Assembly (NCBI GenBank): GCA_900290255.1
Contig: OMOD01000024.1
Coordinates: forward strand, 1-34,297
DNA from: Candidatus Sulfotelmatobacter kueseliae
GTDB taxonomy: Bacteria; Acidobacteriota; Terriglobia; Terriglobales; Acidobacteriaceae
Direction: 5' to 3'
DNA: 34,297 nt
Position numbers and translations under genes: made by a program. Below the pieces are notes generated by a model. It was not told where the DNA came from, searched no databases, and worked only from the letters and a program-made list of their open reading frames with translations. This document shows positions 16,629 to 24,879 of this stretch, piece by piece (position 1 is the stretch's first letter; the number at the start of each line of letters is the position of its first letter).

Positions 16629-16872
16629 CGAGTTCCTCTTTCAGCGCGCCCAGTTCCTCGAGGTACTGGAAGACGCGCTGCGCTTCGGCTTCGTCAATCA
16701 CGCTGATGGCGAAGCCGACGTGGACCAGAACGTACTTGCCGACTTCGGCCTCCGGCGTGTAGGCCAGATTGATTTCTTTGCGCACACCGCCGAAATCCAC
16801 CTTGGCGCGGCGGAAAGCGATGTCGCCGGTGTCGGTGATTTCGACGACCCGGCCGGGAACAGCAAGACACAT
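16612..16872 (-). CDS. hypC: Hydrogenase maturation chaperone HypC
   Basis: 86 residues, starting [12 protein letters not shown]. The cysteine at position 2, exposed after Met removal, is the iron ligand in HypC/HybG proteins. The body [24 protein letters not shown] is the OB-fold signature of the family ([13 protein letters not shown]). HypC shuttles the iron with HypD and then escorts the hydrogenase large subunit. It overlaps hypD by 17 bases. Upstream, a 210-base gap filled with repeats separates it from hypF on the same strand. Confidence 0.95.
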   Translation of the reverse strand: MCLAVPGRVVEITDTGDIAFRRAKVDFGGVRKEINLAYTPEAEVGKYVLVHVGFAISVIDEAEAQRVFQYLEELGALKEELGEIPQ

Positions 16873-16891
16873 GACGCGCTCCTAAACTCCC

Positions 16892-17066
16892 TCAGGGGCT
16901 AAAGCCCCTTTGTTGACGGTCTCTAACGCGGCCCTGAAGGGCTGCTCTTCCACGGCACTGCCCGCGCCTTTCCATAACCACTGATCCGCTTAGCGACGTT
17001 TGCGAGAATCTTTGCGATCTTTGCGGTAAGAAAGCTCGAACGCAAAGGGCGCCAAGGACTCGCGAA
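16892..17066. repeat. Two repeat elements between hypF and hypC (families A and F)
   Basis: 16892-16960 starts with the family A text TCAGGGGCTAAAGCCCC and contains GGCCCTGAAGGGC. 16998-17066 is a family F palindrome: GTTTGCGAGAATCTTTGCGA and its continuation to 17027 are mirrored by AACGCAAAGGGCGCCAAGGA and its continuation to 17066. Related family F arms lie near 19470-19513 and 29696-29740. These elements split an otherwise continuous hyp operon. Confidence 0.7.
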
Positions 17067-17082
17067 GCCCGCGAAGAAAATC

Positions 17083-19251
17083 CTACAGCCTCGCCATTAC
17101 CGCCTGGCCCAACGCGATACCGCCGTCGTTGGGCGGGACGCGCTGATGCGTGTACACCGTAAAACCGCGGGACTCCAGCGCCGCGGCTGCCCGCTCCGTC
17201 AAATAACGGTTCTGAAATACGCCGCCGCTGAGCACAACCTGCTTCAGTCCGACTTGGGCTGCAACTTCCAGGATCCATGCGACCAAAGCGTTGTGAAAGC
17301 GCGCGGCGATCAGCGGCACAGATACTCCGGCGCGCTTGTCAGCCACGACGGCCTGACTCAAGGGACCCCAGTCTCCACCACTCAAAGGATACGCCTCCTC
17401 GGTGCGCAACGGCCCAATTTCATTTTCCAGCAGCATGGCGGCCTGGCCTTCAAAGCGATTCTGCTGGGCCACGCCGGTAATCGAAGCCACGGCGTCAAAC
17501 AGGCGTCCCACGCTGGTGGTGGGGACGACGTTGATGCTCCGTTCGAGCATCAGACGGACTCGCGGGTCAGCGGCTTCGGGTCCGCAAGCCTCAAACAGCA
17601 GACTGGCCGCCGAACGCCAGCCTTCGCGGACGGCAGCGTCTCCGCCGGGCAGGCCGAACGGACGCAGGTGCGCGATGCGCTCGAAACGATTGCCTTCGCC
17701 GCGAAAAAATTCGCCGCCCCAGATGGCGCCGTCGAGACCGTATCCGGTGCCGTCCCAGGAGACGCCGAGGTATTCGCCTTCGACGTCGTTCTCGGCGGCG
17801 CAGGCGGCGACGTGGGCCTGATGGTGCTGCATGCGGACGATCGGCAAACCGGACCGCTCGGCCCAATGCGTCGAGGCGTAGTCGGGATGCAAGTCGCAGG
17901 CAACGGCTTCGGGCTTGAAACTGTAGAGGCGGCAGAGATCGGCGATGGCGCGCTCGAAGGCGCCGCGGGCCTCGAGCGTGTCGAGGTCGCCGATATGCTG
18001 GCTGAGAAAAACGTCCTGGCCGACGGCAATGGCGACGGTGTTCTTCAGATGGCCGCCGACGGCGAGCACGGGAGGCAAGCTGTGGCGCACCCGAATGCCG
18101 AGCGGGGCATAGCCGCGGGCGCGGCGGAGAATTCCGGCGCGTCCGCGGGTGAGACGCACCACGGAATCGTCGCAGGCGCGCACGATCGGCCGGTTGTGCA
18201 TCAGAAAGCGGTCGGCGATGTCTTTGAGGCGAGTGGTCGCTTCGTCATTCGCAACCGCGATAGGTTCGTCGCTGCGGTTGCCGCTGGTCGCGATCAGAGG
18301 AAATCGGCATTCCTGCATCAGCAGGTGATGCAGCGGCGAGTACGGCAGCATGACGCCGAGATAGGGTGAGCAGTGAGCGACGTTCCAGGCGAGATCGGTA
18401 GCGTTTTTGGGTTTAACTAATACGATAGGCGCGGCCTGCGACTCGAGCAGTTCGACTTCGGCGGGTGAGATGTCGCAATACTCGCGCGCGACTTCGAGCG
18501 ACGGCATCATGAGCGCGAAAGGTTTTTCTTCGCGATGCTTGCGCTGGCGAAGGCGCGCCACGGCGGCAGCCCGGCGGGCATCGACCAGAAGCTGAAATCC
18601 TCCGATGCCTTTGAGTGCGACAATCTCGCCGCGGCGCAAGGCCTGGGCGGCGTCCTGGATCGTTCCATCGAGTTTGGGGCCGCACACCGGGCAGGCGTTG
18701 GGCTGAGCGTGGAAGCGGCGGTTGGCGGGATTTTCGTATTCCTCGCGGCAGGCGGGGCAAAGCACAAACTCGCGCATCGTGGTGTTGGGCCGGTCGTAGG
18801 GGATGTCGACGACGATGGTGTAGCGCGGGCCGCAGTTGGTGCAGTTGGTGAAGGGATATTGGAAGCGACGATTGGCGGGATCGAACAGTTCGGCGCGGCA
18901 ATCGGCGCAGGTGGCGAGGTCGGGAAGAACGTTAACGGTCTTGCCGGAATCGGCGTCGCTCGAAAGAATCTCGAAGCGGGTTGAGCCTTGCGTTTCAATC
19001 CGCGCCGATTCGCGGACGGTCACGACCGAGGCTTTCGGCCGCTCGCGCTCCAGACGTTCTTCAAAACGGGCCAACTGATCGGGCGGGCCTTCGACTTCGA
19101 CCACCAGGCCGGCAGAGGAATTCAATACCCAGCCGGTGAGGGACAGTTCCGTGGCGAGGCGGTAAACGAAGGGACGAAACCCGACTCCCTGCACGGCGCC
19201 GCGCAACGTAATGCGCAGGCGTTCGAGCGCGGGATTTTCGGCGCGAGTCAT
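17083..19251 (-). CDS. hypF: Carbamoyltransferase HypF
   Basis: 722 residues from the ATG at 19251 (MTRAENPALERLR); an in-frame extension to 19374 runs through intergenic repeats and is rejected. HypF makes carbamoyl-adenylate from carbamoyl phosphate and ATP and transfers the carbamoyl group to the C-terminal Cys of HypE, the source of hydrogenase cyanide. Domains in order: acylphosphatase (residues 10-95; GAVQGVGFRPFVYRLA and VLNSSAGLVVEVEG), two zinc-finger-like units (Cys115/118/137/140 and Cys165/168/187/190), a YrdC-like domain (from about 200; IVALKGIGGFQLLVDAR), and a Kae1-like domain with HHQAHVAACAAEN and GVSWDGTGYGLDGAIWGGEF. It is first in the hypF-C-D-E series. hypA, hypB and hydrogenase structural genes are not in the window. 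Confidence 0.95.
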   Translation of the reverse strand: MTRAENPALERLRITLRGAVQGVGFRPFVYRLATELSLTGWVLNSSAGLVVEVEGPPDQLARFEERLERERPKASVVTVRESARIETQGSTRFEILSSDADSGKTVNVLPDLATCADCRAELFDPANRRFQYPFTNCTNCGPRYTIVVDIPYDRPNTTMREFVLCPACREEYENPANRRFHAQPNACPVCGPKLDGTIQDAAQALRRGEIVALKGIGGFQLLVDARRAAAVARLRQRKHREEKPFALMMPSLEVAREYCDISPAEVELLESQAAPIVLVKPKNATDLAWNVAHCSPYLGVMLPYSPLHHLLMQECRFPLIATSGNRSDEPIAVANDEATTRLKDIADRFLMHNRPIVRACDDSVVRLTRGRAGILRRARGYAPLGIRVRHSLPPVLAVGGHLKNTVAIAVGQDVFLSQHIGDLDTLEARGAFERAIADLCRLYSFKPEAVACDLHPDYASTHWAERSGLPIVRMQHHQAHVAACAAENDVEGEYLGVSWDGTGYGLDGAIWGGEFFRGEGNRFERIAHLRPFGLPGGDAAVREGWRSAASLLFEACGPEAADPRVRLMLERSINVVPTTSVGRLFDAVASITGVAQQNRFEGQAAMLLENEIGPLRTEEAYPLSGGDWGPLSQAVVADKRAGVSVPLIAARFHNALVAWILEVAAQVGLKQVVLSGGVFQNRYLTERAAAALESRGFTVYTHQRVPPNDGGIALGQAVMARL

Positions 19252-19332
19252 CCGAGGACAAGAATTCCTTGATTCTAGAGCATTCCAGGGGGCGCCGCGG
19301 CACCGGCGGGTCTGGCAGTGTCCTAATTTGCC

Positions 19333-19434
19333 TTTTTTCACCACAGAGTCACGGAGAAGACCTTGAACCTGCAAAAACCGGAAGGAGCGTTTTCAGGCAG
19401 TTGGTTTTCTCTGTGTCTCCGTGGTAAGAAAACC
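19333..19434. repeat. Palindromic element (family E), second copy
   Basis: TTTTTTCACCACAGAGTCACGGAG at the left (19333-19356) is mirrored at the right by text ending CTGTGTCTCCGTGGTAAGAA (to 19430). The arms match the outer arms of the element inside the toxin-antitoxin operon; the inner part differs. Just beyond it, 19470-19513 carries a single family F arm (GCCAAGAAAGGCCGCGAAGA and onward). Together these fill the 329-base gap between the stress-protein gene and hypF. Confidence 0.75.
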
Positions 19435-19580
19435 AGCTTAGGACATTACCGCGGTCTAAAAGCCTTAACCGCACAGCACGCCAAGAAAGGCCGCGAAGAT
19501 CGCGAAGAAAATCAGAGCTTTCTGCAGCCTGTCAGTGCTTTCGCCTGCCGCCTTTCGCTGAATCGCTGTTTGTCCCCCGC

Positions 19581-20549
19581 TCACTCCCGAACCGTCAGCA
19601 CGGGGCAGTGGGCCTGCGCAATCACCTGATGGTCGGTCGTCCAGGGCAGGTGAGTGCTGCCGGCGCTGGCGGCGGTGCGGGCGCCGAGCACGACGAGATC
19701 GACTTCCCGAGCGGAAGCGACTCTCAGGATGCGCTCCGCGGCGGGGCCGAATTCGAGCACGGTTTCCGGCGGATATTGCAGGGCGACATCGTTGGGCAAC
19801 AATTCATGCAAGCGGCGCACGCCCTGCTCGATGAGGTCGGGCTGGCTGCCCAGATGAGTGTAATCCTCGAACACATGCAGGAGGGTGAGCCGGGCATGGA
19901 ATGCCCCAGCCAGAGACACGGCCGCCCGGGCGACGGCTGGCGCGTTGTGCGCAAAGTTGGTCGCGAAAAGGATCTGCCGCACCTCGAGCTCGATCGGGGC
20001 AAGATCGCGGCCAGTAGCCGGAAAAGCAGGAAGTTTGGCCCGGCCAGAGACCTTCGGGCCAACCGTAAGCACGGGACAGGGCGCGTGGCGCAGAATATCC
20101 TCGGCCACCGAACCCAGGAGCAGCTTGCCCAGTCCGGTGCGGCCGTGCGTGCCGACCACGATCAGATCCACTTCCTTTTCGGCAATGATCTCGGACAGGT
20201 TCTGCCAGATCAAGCCATGGCGCACGTGAGTGTGGTGAGGGATTCCCTCAAAACGCAGCGCCATGTGCTCAATTTTTTCCTGGGCTTCCTGGAGCGCGCT
20301 CTCGTAAATGGTGCCCATGCTGACGTAATCGACGCCGCCGGTCATGGCCAGCAGGCTGGTGTCGGAAAGCACGTGTGTGACGTGCAGGGTGCTCCCAAAG
20401 CGCCGGCAAATGGCGGTGGCATAGGGCAGAGCTGACTCTGAGGTGGGAGAAAAATCGGTGGCGAACAGGACATTCTTGGGCGGAGCAACGATCTTTCGCT
20501 CGGCCAGTGCGGTCTTGCCTTCTTCGACTCTAGCTTCGGAGAGTGTCAT
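19581..20549 (-). CDS. Universal stress protein with two tandem UspA domains
   Basis: 322 residues: domain 1 about 22-165 and domain 2 about 175-322. Domain 1 begins KNVLFATDFSPTSESALPYA and holds the full ATP-binding signature G-x2-G-x9-GS within VVGTHGRTGLGKLLLGSVAE. Domain 2 begins RQILFATNFAHNAPAVARAA, but its equivalent region (VLGARTAASAGSTHLPW) lacks the signature, so probably only domain 1 binds ATP. Such proteins help survival under starvation, oxygen limitation and other stress through protein contacts that are poorly known. A good GGAGGTGTTCC precedes the ATG. A CRP-like site is centred 80.5 bp upstream. The next gene on the same strand is hypF, 329 bases on, so one transcript could cover both. 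Confidence 0.92.
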   Translation of the reverse strand: MTLSEARVEEGKTALAERKIVAPPKNVLFATDFSPTSESALPYATAICRRFGSTLHVTHVLSDTSLLAMTGGVDYVSMGTIYESALQEAQEKIEHMALRFEGIPHHTHVRHGLIWQNLSEIIAEKEVDLIVVGTHGRTGLGKLLLGSVAEDILRHAPCPVLTVGPKVSGRAKLPAFPATGRDLAPIELEVRQILFATNFAHNAPAVARAAVSLAGAFHARLTLLHVFEDYTHLGSQPDLIEQGVRRLHELLPNDVALQYPPETVLEFGPAAERILRVASAREVDLVVLGARTAASAGSTHLPWTTDHQVIAQAHCPVLTVRE

Positions 20550-20621
20550 GGAACACCTCCATGCTCAAGTTCAGGATTACGCGGCGGGCTGATTTTCGAT
20601 ATGCCGCCTGTCACCGGCGGG

Positions 20622-20637
20622 TGTGATTGGGGTCACG
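20622..20637 (-). promoter_or_regulatory. CRP/FNR-family binding site upstream of the universal stress protein
   Basis: TGTGATTGGGGTCACG fits TGTGA-N6-TCACG. Its centre is 80.5 bp from the usp ATG, exactly the distance seen at nfnA. On the minus strand CATATC (20598-20603) could be the -10, about 29 bp downstream of the site centre. No obvious -35 is present, as expected where an activator substitutes for it. Confidence 0.6.
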
Positions 20638-20767
20638 GAGGGAAGAATGAGGGACGCATTTTCAATGGGATGCATGGGGCCGCGTCCTTTCAACACGGGG
20701 CCGCAGGTCGAGTTCCCCAGCAGTCTGCTGAAGCCCCGGTGATGTTTTGGCTCGAACGGACTGCGCT

Positions 20768-20812
20768 GTCGAGCTTCGCTCGACCGGACAGCCGGGAGCG
20801 GCTGTCCCCACA
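20768..20812. repeat. Double-hairpin repeat (family C), copy 2
   Basis: Inverted copy of 10821-10865: GTCGAGC..GCTCGAC followed by GGACAGCC..GGCTGTCC. It lies between the divergent stress-protein and deaminase genes. The remaining bases of this 440-base gap (20638-20767 and 20813-20990) show no coding signal; a CTACAAT at 20911-20917 is the best -10 candidate for the deaminase. Confidence 0.75.
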
Positions 20813-20990
20813 TAGCTGTGTCCGCAAATTGAGACGTTGCTTAAGACCTGCATCACTTGACTCAGTACCCGAGATCGATCCCGCATATGAGCATCACTCC
20901 AGACTTTGCACTACAATCGCGGGGCGGAGCGGCGCTGGTGTTGGCTGCTCGACAGCAGGCCCGGAATCTGTTGAGCAAGGGAGGCGAATC

Positions 20991-21680
20991 ATGCCCACGA
21001 AAGCTGGCAATCGAAACGGATCCAGGAATCAGAAAACGGACACCGCCCGCGCCAAGGCCGCGGCGGCGCCCGACCCTGGCCGTCCGGAGCCGGTGGCCGC
21101 GAGGAACGCCCGCGCCAATCGCAACATGTATTTCATGGCGATCGCGATGGCGGTGCGGTTGCGGGCGAACTGCAGGGGCAATCGCGTGGGGGCGATCATC
21201 GTACAGGATCATCGCATCGTCTCCACCGGATACAACGGCACTCCGGCGAACATGGTCAACTGCCTCGATGACGGCTGCTATCGCTGCGCCAACCGCGACA
21301 AGGCGTATCAATCCGGGGAAGCGTATGACCTCTGTATCTGCGTGCACGCGGAACAAAATGCGCTGCTGGCCGCGGCCCGCTTCGGAATCGCAGTGGAAGG
21401 GAGCACGGTCTACACCACCATGCGGCCGTGCTTCGGCTGCGCCAAGGAGTTGCTGCAGGCGAATGTTCTGAGCATCTACTATCTCCACGAATGGATTCCG
21501 AGCCCGCACGAGGACCCGGTGAAGACGGAGAAGCAGCGAGCGCAATACGACAAGCTCATGACCCGGTTTCCCGGCGGCGTGCATCACCTGCGGATGGATG
21601 ATCCGGATTACGAGTGGGCAGTGTCGAAGAAAGGGCCGACGGTCGTCAGTACGGACGTTCACGGCACGCAGGATGTGTAG
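20991..21680 (+). CDS. dCMP/ComEB-type cytidine deaminase-like protein
   Basis: 229 residues from the ATG at 20991, preceded by AAGGGAGGCG. The zinc-dependent deaminase motif is complete: His119-Ala-Glu121 (CVHAEQNALL) and PCFGC with Cys147 and Cys150. STGYNGTPANMVNC and the cysteine-rich CLDDGCYRCANR before the HAE motif are typical of the dCMP deaminase branch, where an extra zinc may bind. The expected reaction is dCMP to dUMP for thymidylate synthesis; ComEB relatives can differ in substrate. The first ~42 residues are a basic, Ala/Arg/Pro-rich extension not needed for the fold, and the tail after the core (residues ~195-229) is also long. Stands alone; divergent from the stress protein. 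Confidence 0.88.
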   Translation: MPTKAGNRNGSRNQKTDTARAKAAAAPDPGRPEPVAARNARANRNMYFMAIAMAVRLRANCRGNRVGAIIVQDHRIVSTGYNGTPANMVNCLDDGCYRCANRDKAYQSGEAYDLCICVHAEQNALLAAARFGIAVEGSTVYTTMRPCFGCAKELLQANVLSIYYLHEWIPSPHEDPVKTEKQRAQYDKLMTRFPGGVHHLRMDDPDYEWAVSKKGPTVVSTDVHGTQDV

Positions 21681-21769
21681 GGGAGCGTCTGACTCTGTTG
21701 ACATCCGCTAGTCGAGAGGCGCCCTGCTTCGCGTATACCTGGATGGAACCGGGGTCCGGAGATGCTGCG

Positions 21770-21867
21770 CGCAAGATTCCTCGGCCCGCTGGTGAAGACG
21801 CGGGCCTTCGGAATGACGCCATCATCCGCGCGGAATCCCACCCTTCGAAAACCGCGAGGGGTGGGGC
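21770..21867. repeat. Partial repeats between deaminase and oxidoreductase genes
   Basis: 21770-21817 is half of a family D element (text CTCGGCCCGCTGGTGAAGAC and GGAATGACGCC). 21838-21867 is a CCCACCC ... GGGGTGGGG inverted repeat like that at 11502-11537. The two genes on either side converge, so either may act near their transcript ends. Confidence 0.5.
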
Positions 21868-21911
21868 AGCCAGCTTGGACGGGGCACCCAGTGTGAACCC
21901 GGCGGCAGATT

Positions 21912-23429
21912 CTACTGGGCAAATCCGTCGGCCTGGGTGACGGCGCCGAGGGCGACGGTGTGGTCGATGTAGAGGCGGCCGGCCTCGATCGCTTTGCGGT
22001 CCAGTTCGAGCAGAGTGGGATTCTTGACCTTCGCCTCCAGCACTTTCATGGCGGTCGCCGCCGACAGGCATTCGGTTTCTTCGAGCAGCGCGCCCATGAT
22101 GACGACGTTCGCCACCTTGGCCGAGCCCAGCTTGTCGGCAATCTCGTTCGCCGGGAGGCAGACGACCTGCGCCTGAGGAATGGCTAGATCTTCGGGCACT
22201 TTCTCGCGGCCGTAGATGATGATTCCGCCGGGCGCGACTTCGGCGGCAAATTTGCGCAGCGAAATTTCGTTCATGGCAACCAGAACCTGCGGGCGCGAGA
22301 CGAGCGGCGAGCCGATGCGGTCCTTCGACAGGCAGACGTGGCAGTGAGCGCTGCCGGAACGCATCTCCGGCCCGTAGGACGGCAGCCAGCTGACTTCCAG
22401 GCCTTCGCGCATGCCCACTTCCGCCAGAAGCTGGCCGAGCAGCAGTACGCCCTGGCCGCCGAAGCCGGCGATTTTGATGCCCAGTTCGCGGAAATGATGA
22501 TGGTGGCGGGGAGCGGGAGCGGCGTCACCGGATTCCTTTTCGTTGCCGCCGATCACTTCGGCAACGGTTTTGTGCGGCGGCACGTTGGTGTTGGGGATTT
22601 CAACTTTGCGATCGCGGAAAACGTTCAGGGGGAAGTTAGGAATCATTTTCTCCGCTATCCACTTGCGCGCGTCGACTGGATCTTTACCCCAGATGGTGGG
22701 GCAGGGCGAGAGAATCTCGACGAACGTGAAGCCGGCGCCGGCGCGCTGCAACTCCAGCGCTTTGCGGACGGCGCGGCGGGCTTTCATGATGTTCTTATTG
22801 TCGGAGAGCGCGACGCGCTCGATATAGACCGGAGCTTCCAGCGAGGAGAGCAATTCCGACATGTGGATGGGGAAGCCCTCGTTCACCGGCCGGCGTCCCC
22901 AAGGCGAAGTCGTGCTGCGCTGGCCAACCAGGGTGGTGGGCGCCATCTGGCCGCCAGTCATGCCGTAAATCGCATTGTTGACGAAGAAGACGCTGATCTT
23001 TTCGCCGCGATTGGCGGCATGGATGATTTCGGCGGTACCGATGGCGGCCAGATCGCCGTCGCCCTGATAGGCGATGACCATTTTGTCGGGGCAGGCGCGC
23101 TTCAGGCCGGTAGCCGCGGCGGGAGCGCGGCCGTGCGCCACCTGCACGTTGCCCACGTCGAAATAGTAATAGGCAAAAACGGAGCATCCGACGGGGCTGA
23201 CCAGAATGGTTTCGTTCTGCACGCCCAGGTCGTCAATGGCCTCGGCGATCAGCTTGTGGACCACGCCGTGGCCGCAGCCGGGACAATAGTGGGTCTGATG
23301 CCGGAGATCGGTCTTGCGTTCGTACTCGGGATAGAACGCGTGTGACTTGGAGTGCACGACTTCATAGTTGTCGGTCGTCACTTTCGGTTCCGTTACTTTT
23401 GCTTCCTCCGCGATTACCCGCTCTGCCAT
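21912..23429 (-). CDS. 2-oxoacid:ferredoxin oxidoreductase, fused beta and gamma subunits
   Basis: 505 residues from the ATG at 23429 (MAERVIAEEA); the frame continues to 24023, but that part is antisense to the alpha gene. Residues 20-295 are the thiamine-diphosphate-binding beta subunit: CPGCGHGVVHKLIAEA (Cys49/52), SPVGCSVFAYYYFD, GDGD (123-126) and NN (151-152), the metal/ThDP motif. A linker with four His (309-312) leads into the gamma domain (317-505; IKIAGFGGQGVLLLGQLLAE ... PEMRSGSAHCHV). Usually beta and gamma are separate genes (VorA/VorC, KorB/KorC). The complex oxidatively decarboxylates a 2-oxoacid to an acyl-CoA and reduces ferredoxin. The alpha and ferredoxin genes are directly upstream. 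Whether the substrate is branched-chain 2-oxoacids or 2-oxoglutarate is not decided by sequence; gene order is VOR-like. Confidence 0.9.
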   Translation of the reverse strand: MAERVIAEEAKVTEPKVTTDNYEVVHSKSHAFYPEYERKTDLRHQTHYCPGCGHGVVHKLIAEAIDDLGVQNETILVSPVGCSVFAYYYFDVGNVQVAHGRAPAAATGLKRACPDKMVIAYQGDGDLAAIGTAEIIHAANRGEKISVFFVNNAIYGMTGGQMAPTTLVGQRSTTSPWGRRPVNEGFPIHMSELLSSLEAPVYIERVALSDNKNIMKARRAVRKALELQRAGAGFTFVEILSPCPTIWGKDPVDARKWIAEKMIPNFPLNVFRDRKVEIPNTNVPPHKTVAEVIGGNEKESGDAAPAPRHHHHFRELGIKIAGFGGQGVLLLGQLLAEVGMREGLEVSWLPSYGPEMRSGSAHCHVCLSKDRIGSPLVSRPQVLVAMNEISLRKFAAEVAPGGIIIYGREKVPEDLAIPQAQVVCLPANEIADKLGSAKVANVVIMGALLEETECLSAATAMKVLEAKVKNPTLLELDRKAIEAGRLYIDHTVALGAVTQADGFAQ

Positions 23430-23449
23430 AGTGGCTCCTCTTACGTGCC

Positions 23450-23526
23450 GTCCCTGCGGGACTCGGTGGAGCGGCGGACGCCCTCGTCCGCCTTTACTCC
23501 CCGGACGAGGGCGTCCGGGCTCCACC
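23450..23526. repeat. Inverted repeat between oxidoreductase alpha and beta-gamma genes
   Basis: A GTCCC-TGC-GGGAC hairpin (23450-23462) is followed by a longer palindrome: GGTGGAGCGGCGGACGCCCT and onward (23465-23490) pairs with CGGACGAGGGCGTCC and GGGCTCCACC (23502-23526). It occupies nearly all of the 101-base gap within the operon and would form a stable hairpin in the mRNA. Confidence 0.75.
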
Positions 23527-23530
23527 GGCC

Positions 23531-24595
23531 TCACACCGTGGCCGGTACTTCCTCGATCTTCTTGACTTCCATCTTGGGCAGCAGTTCCTCGACGTCGGGG
23601 ACGTTGCCGCCGACGCGTCCGTAGAACTCGACCGGCCGCCGGCCGTTGAGGGCCAGGCGGACGTCCTCGACCATCTGGCCGTTGCTCAGTTCGACGACCA
23701 GAACCTTTTCGGCGCGCAGGGCGGCCGCTTCCAGCTGTTTGGCGGGGAAAGGCCACAAGGTAATGGGCCGGAACAGGCCGGCCTTGATGCCCTGTCTGCG
23801 CGCTTCGTCCACGGCAGAACGCAGGACGCGCGAGACGATGCCGTAACCCACGACAATCAGGTTGGCGTCCTCGGTGCGGTACTCCTCGCGGCGCGTTTCC
23901 GTCTGCTGGGCGCGGATGTATTTTGCCTCCATTCGGCGCTGGTGCTCTTCCAGTTCGTCGGGCTCGAGATAGATGGAGCTGATCATGTTCTTGCGCGTCT
24001 CCGCTGTGCCCTCGACCGCCCACGGTTTGGCGGGCGCGATGATTTCGCGGTACTCGAGGTCGAGCGGTTCCATCATCTGGCCGACGAAGCCGTCGGTGAG
24101 CACGATGGCCGGATTCCTGTATTTGTCGGCCAGTTCGAAGGCCAGGATGGTGAAGTCGGCCATCTCCTGCACCGAGGCGGGAGCCACTACCAGGTTGCGG
24201 TAATTGCCGTGTCCGCCGCCCTTGACCATGGCCAGGTAGTCGCTCTGTTCGGGAGCGATGTTGCCCAGGCCGGGACCACCGCGCATCACGTCGACGATGA
24301 CGCAGGGCAGTTCAGAACCGGCGAGATAGGAAATTCCTTCCTGCATGAGGCTGAGACCGGGACCGGAAGAGGCGGTCATGGCGCGCACTCCGGCGGAGGC
24401 GGCGCCGTAGACCATGTTGATGGACGAGGTCTCGCTTTCGGCCTGGATGAAGGTGCCGCCGACTTCGGGAAGATAGAGCGCGGCGGCTTCGGCAACCTCG
24501 CTGGCGGGGGTAATGGGGTATCCGTAATAAGCGCGGCAACCGGCCAGCACCGCGCCCTTGATGACCGCGACGTTGCCTTTACAAAGCTGGCGCAT
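23531..24595 (-). CDS. 2-oxoacid:ferredoxin oxidoreductase alpha subunit (VorB/KorA-like)
   Basis: 354 residues, typical of the VorB-type alpha subunit. It opens [19 protein letters not shown] followed by [11 protein letters not shown] (YPITP motif, residues 26-30), then [21 protein letters not shown] and the [15 protein letters not shown] segment found across the family. The C-terminal half is the transketolase-C-like domain ([13 protein letters not shown] ... [19 protein letters not shown]). It contributes to the ThDP active site with the beta subunit. The start overlaps the ferredoxin gene by 17 bases. A repeat-filled gap of 101 bases separates it from the fused beta-gamma gene. Cytoplasmic. 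Confidence 0.92.
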   Translation of the reverse strand: MRQLCKGNVAVIKGAVLAGCRAYYGYPITPASEVAEAAALYLPEVGGTFIQAESETSSINMVYGAASAGVRAMTASSGPGLSLMQEGISYLAGSELPCVIVDVMRGGPGLGNIAPEQSDYLAMVKGGGHGNYRNLVVAPASVQEMADFTILAFELADKYRNPAIVLTDGFVGQMMEPLDLEYREIIAPAKPWAVEGTAETRKNMISSIYLEPDELEEHQRRMEAKYIRAQQTETRREEYRTEDANLIVVGYGIVSRVLRSAVDEARRQGIKAGLFRPITLWPFPAKQLEAAALRAEKVLVVELSNGQMVEDVRLALNGRRPVEFYGRVGGNVPDVEELLPKMEVKKIEEVPATV

Positions 24596-24872
24596 GTTCG
24601 CCTCCGTCCGGGACCTGAACCTTGGCCGACACCACCACTTTGGGCAGAGGCGCGAGCCGGTAGACGGTGATGGCGCCGGGTTCGGGGCAGCAATAGAAGC
24701 AGATGCCGCAGCCGGTGCAGTCGTGTCCGGTGTAGCGCACCGGATGCACCCCGTACGAGCTCAGCTCAGGAGCCAGTTGCAGGCACTTGGGCGGGCAGGA
24801 TTCGACGCACAACCCGCAACCCTTGCATTCCTCGATATCAATTGTTACGTTGCCGCGTGCTTGGCCGGCCAT
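24579..24872 (-). CDS. 2[4Fe-4S] ferredoxin-type delta subunit of the 2-oxoacid oxidoreductase
   Basis: 97 residues with two complete [4Fe-4S] motifs: Cys16/19/22/26 ([13 protein letters not shown]) and Cys52/55/58/62 ([13 protein letters not shown]). The 25-residue spacing and the tail are those of delta subunits (VorD/KorD) rather than free ferredoxins. It carries electrons from the ThDP centre to soluble ferredoxin. It lies 7 bases after the CoA-transferase gene and overlaps the alpha gene by 17 bases, so it belongs to one transcript with both. Confidence 0.93.
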   Translation of the reverse strand: MAGQARGNVTIDIEECKGCGLCVESCPPKCLQLAPELSSYGVHPVRYTGHDCTGCGICFYCCPEPGAITVYRLAPLPKVVVSAKVQVPDGGEHAPAL

Positions 24873-24879
24873 GTTGTAC

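Noticed and set aside
19252..19374. N-terminal extension of HypF
   Set aside because: It runs into a family E repeat; the acylphosphatase domain starts shortly after the ATG at 19251.
22338..23345. Plus-strand frame of 335 codons opposite the fused oxidoreductase
   Set aside because: Antisense shadow of a gene with complete ThDP motifs.
23430..24023. N-terminal extension of the beta-gamma oxidoreductase gene
   Set aside because: The extra residues are Arg/Gly/Pro-rich and antisense-like, reading through the alpha gene in another frame; the family start is at 23429.
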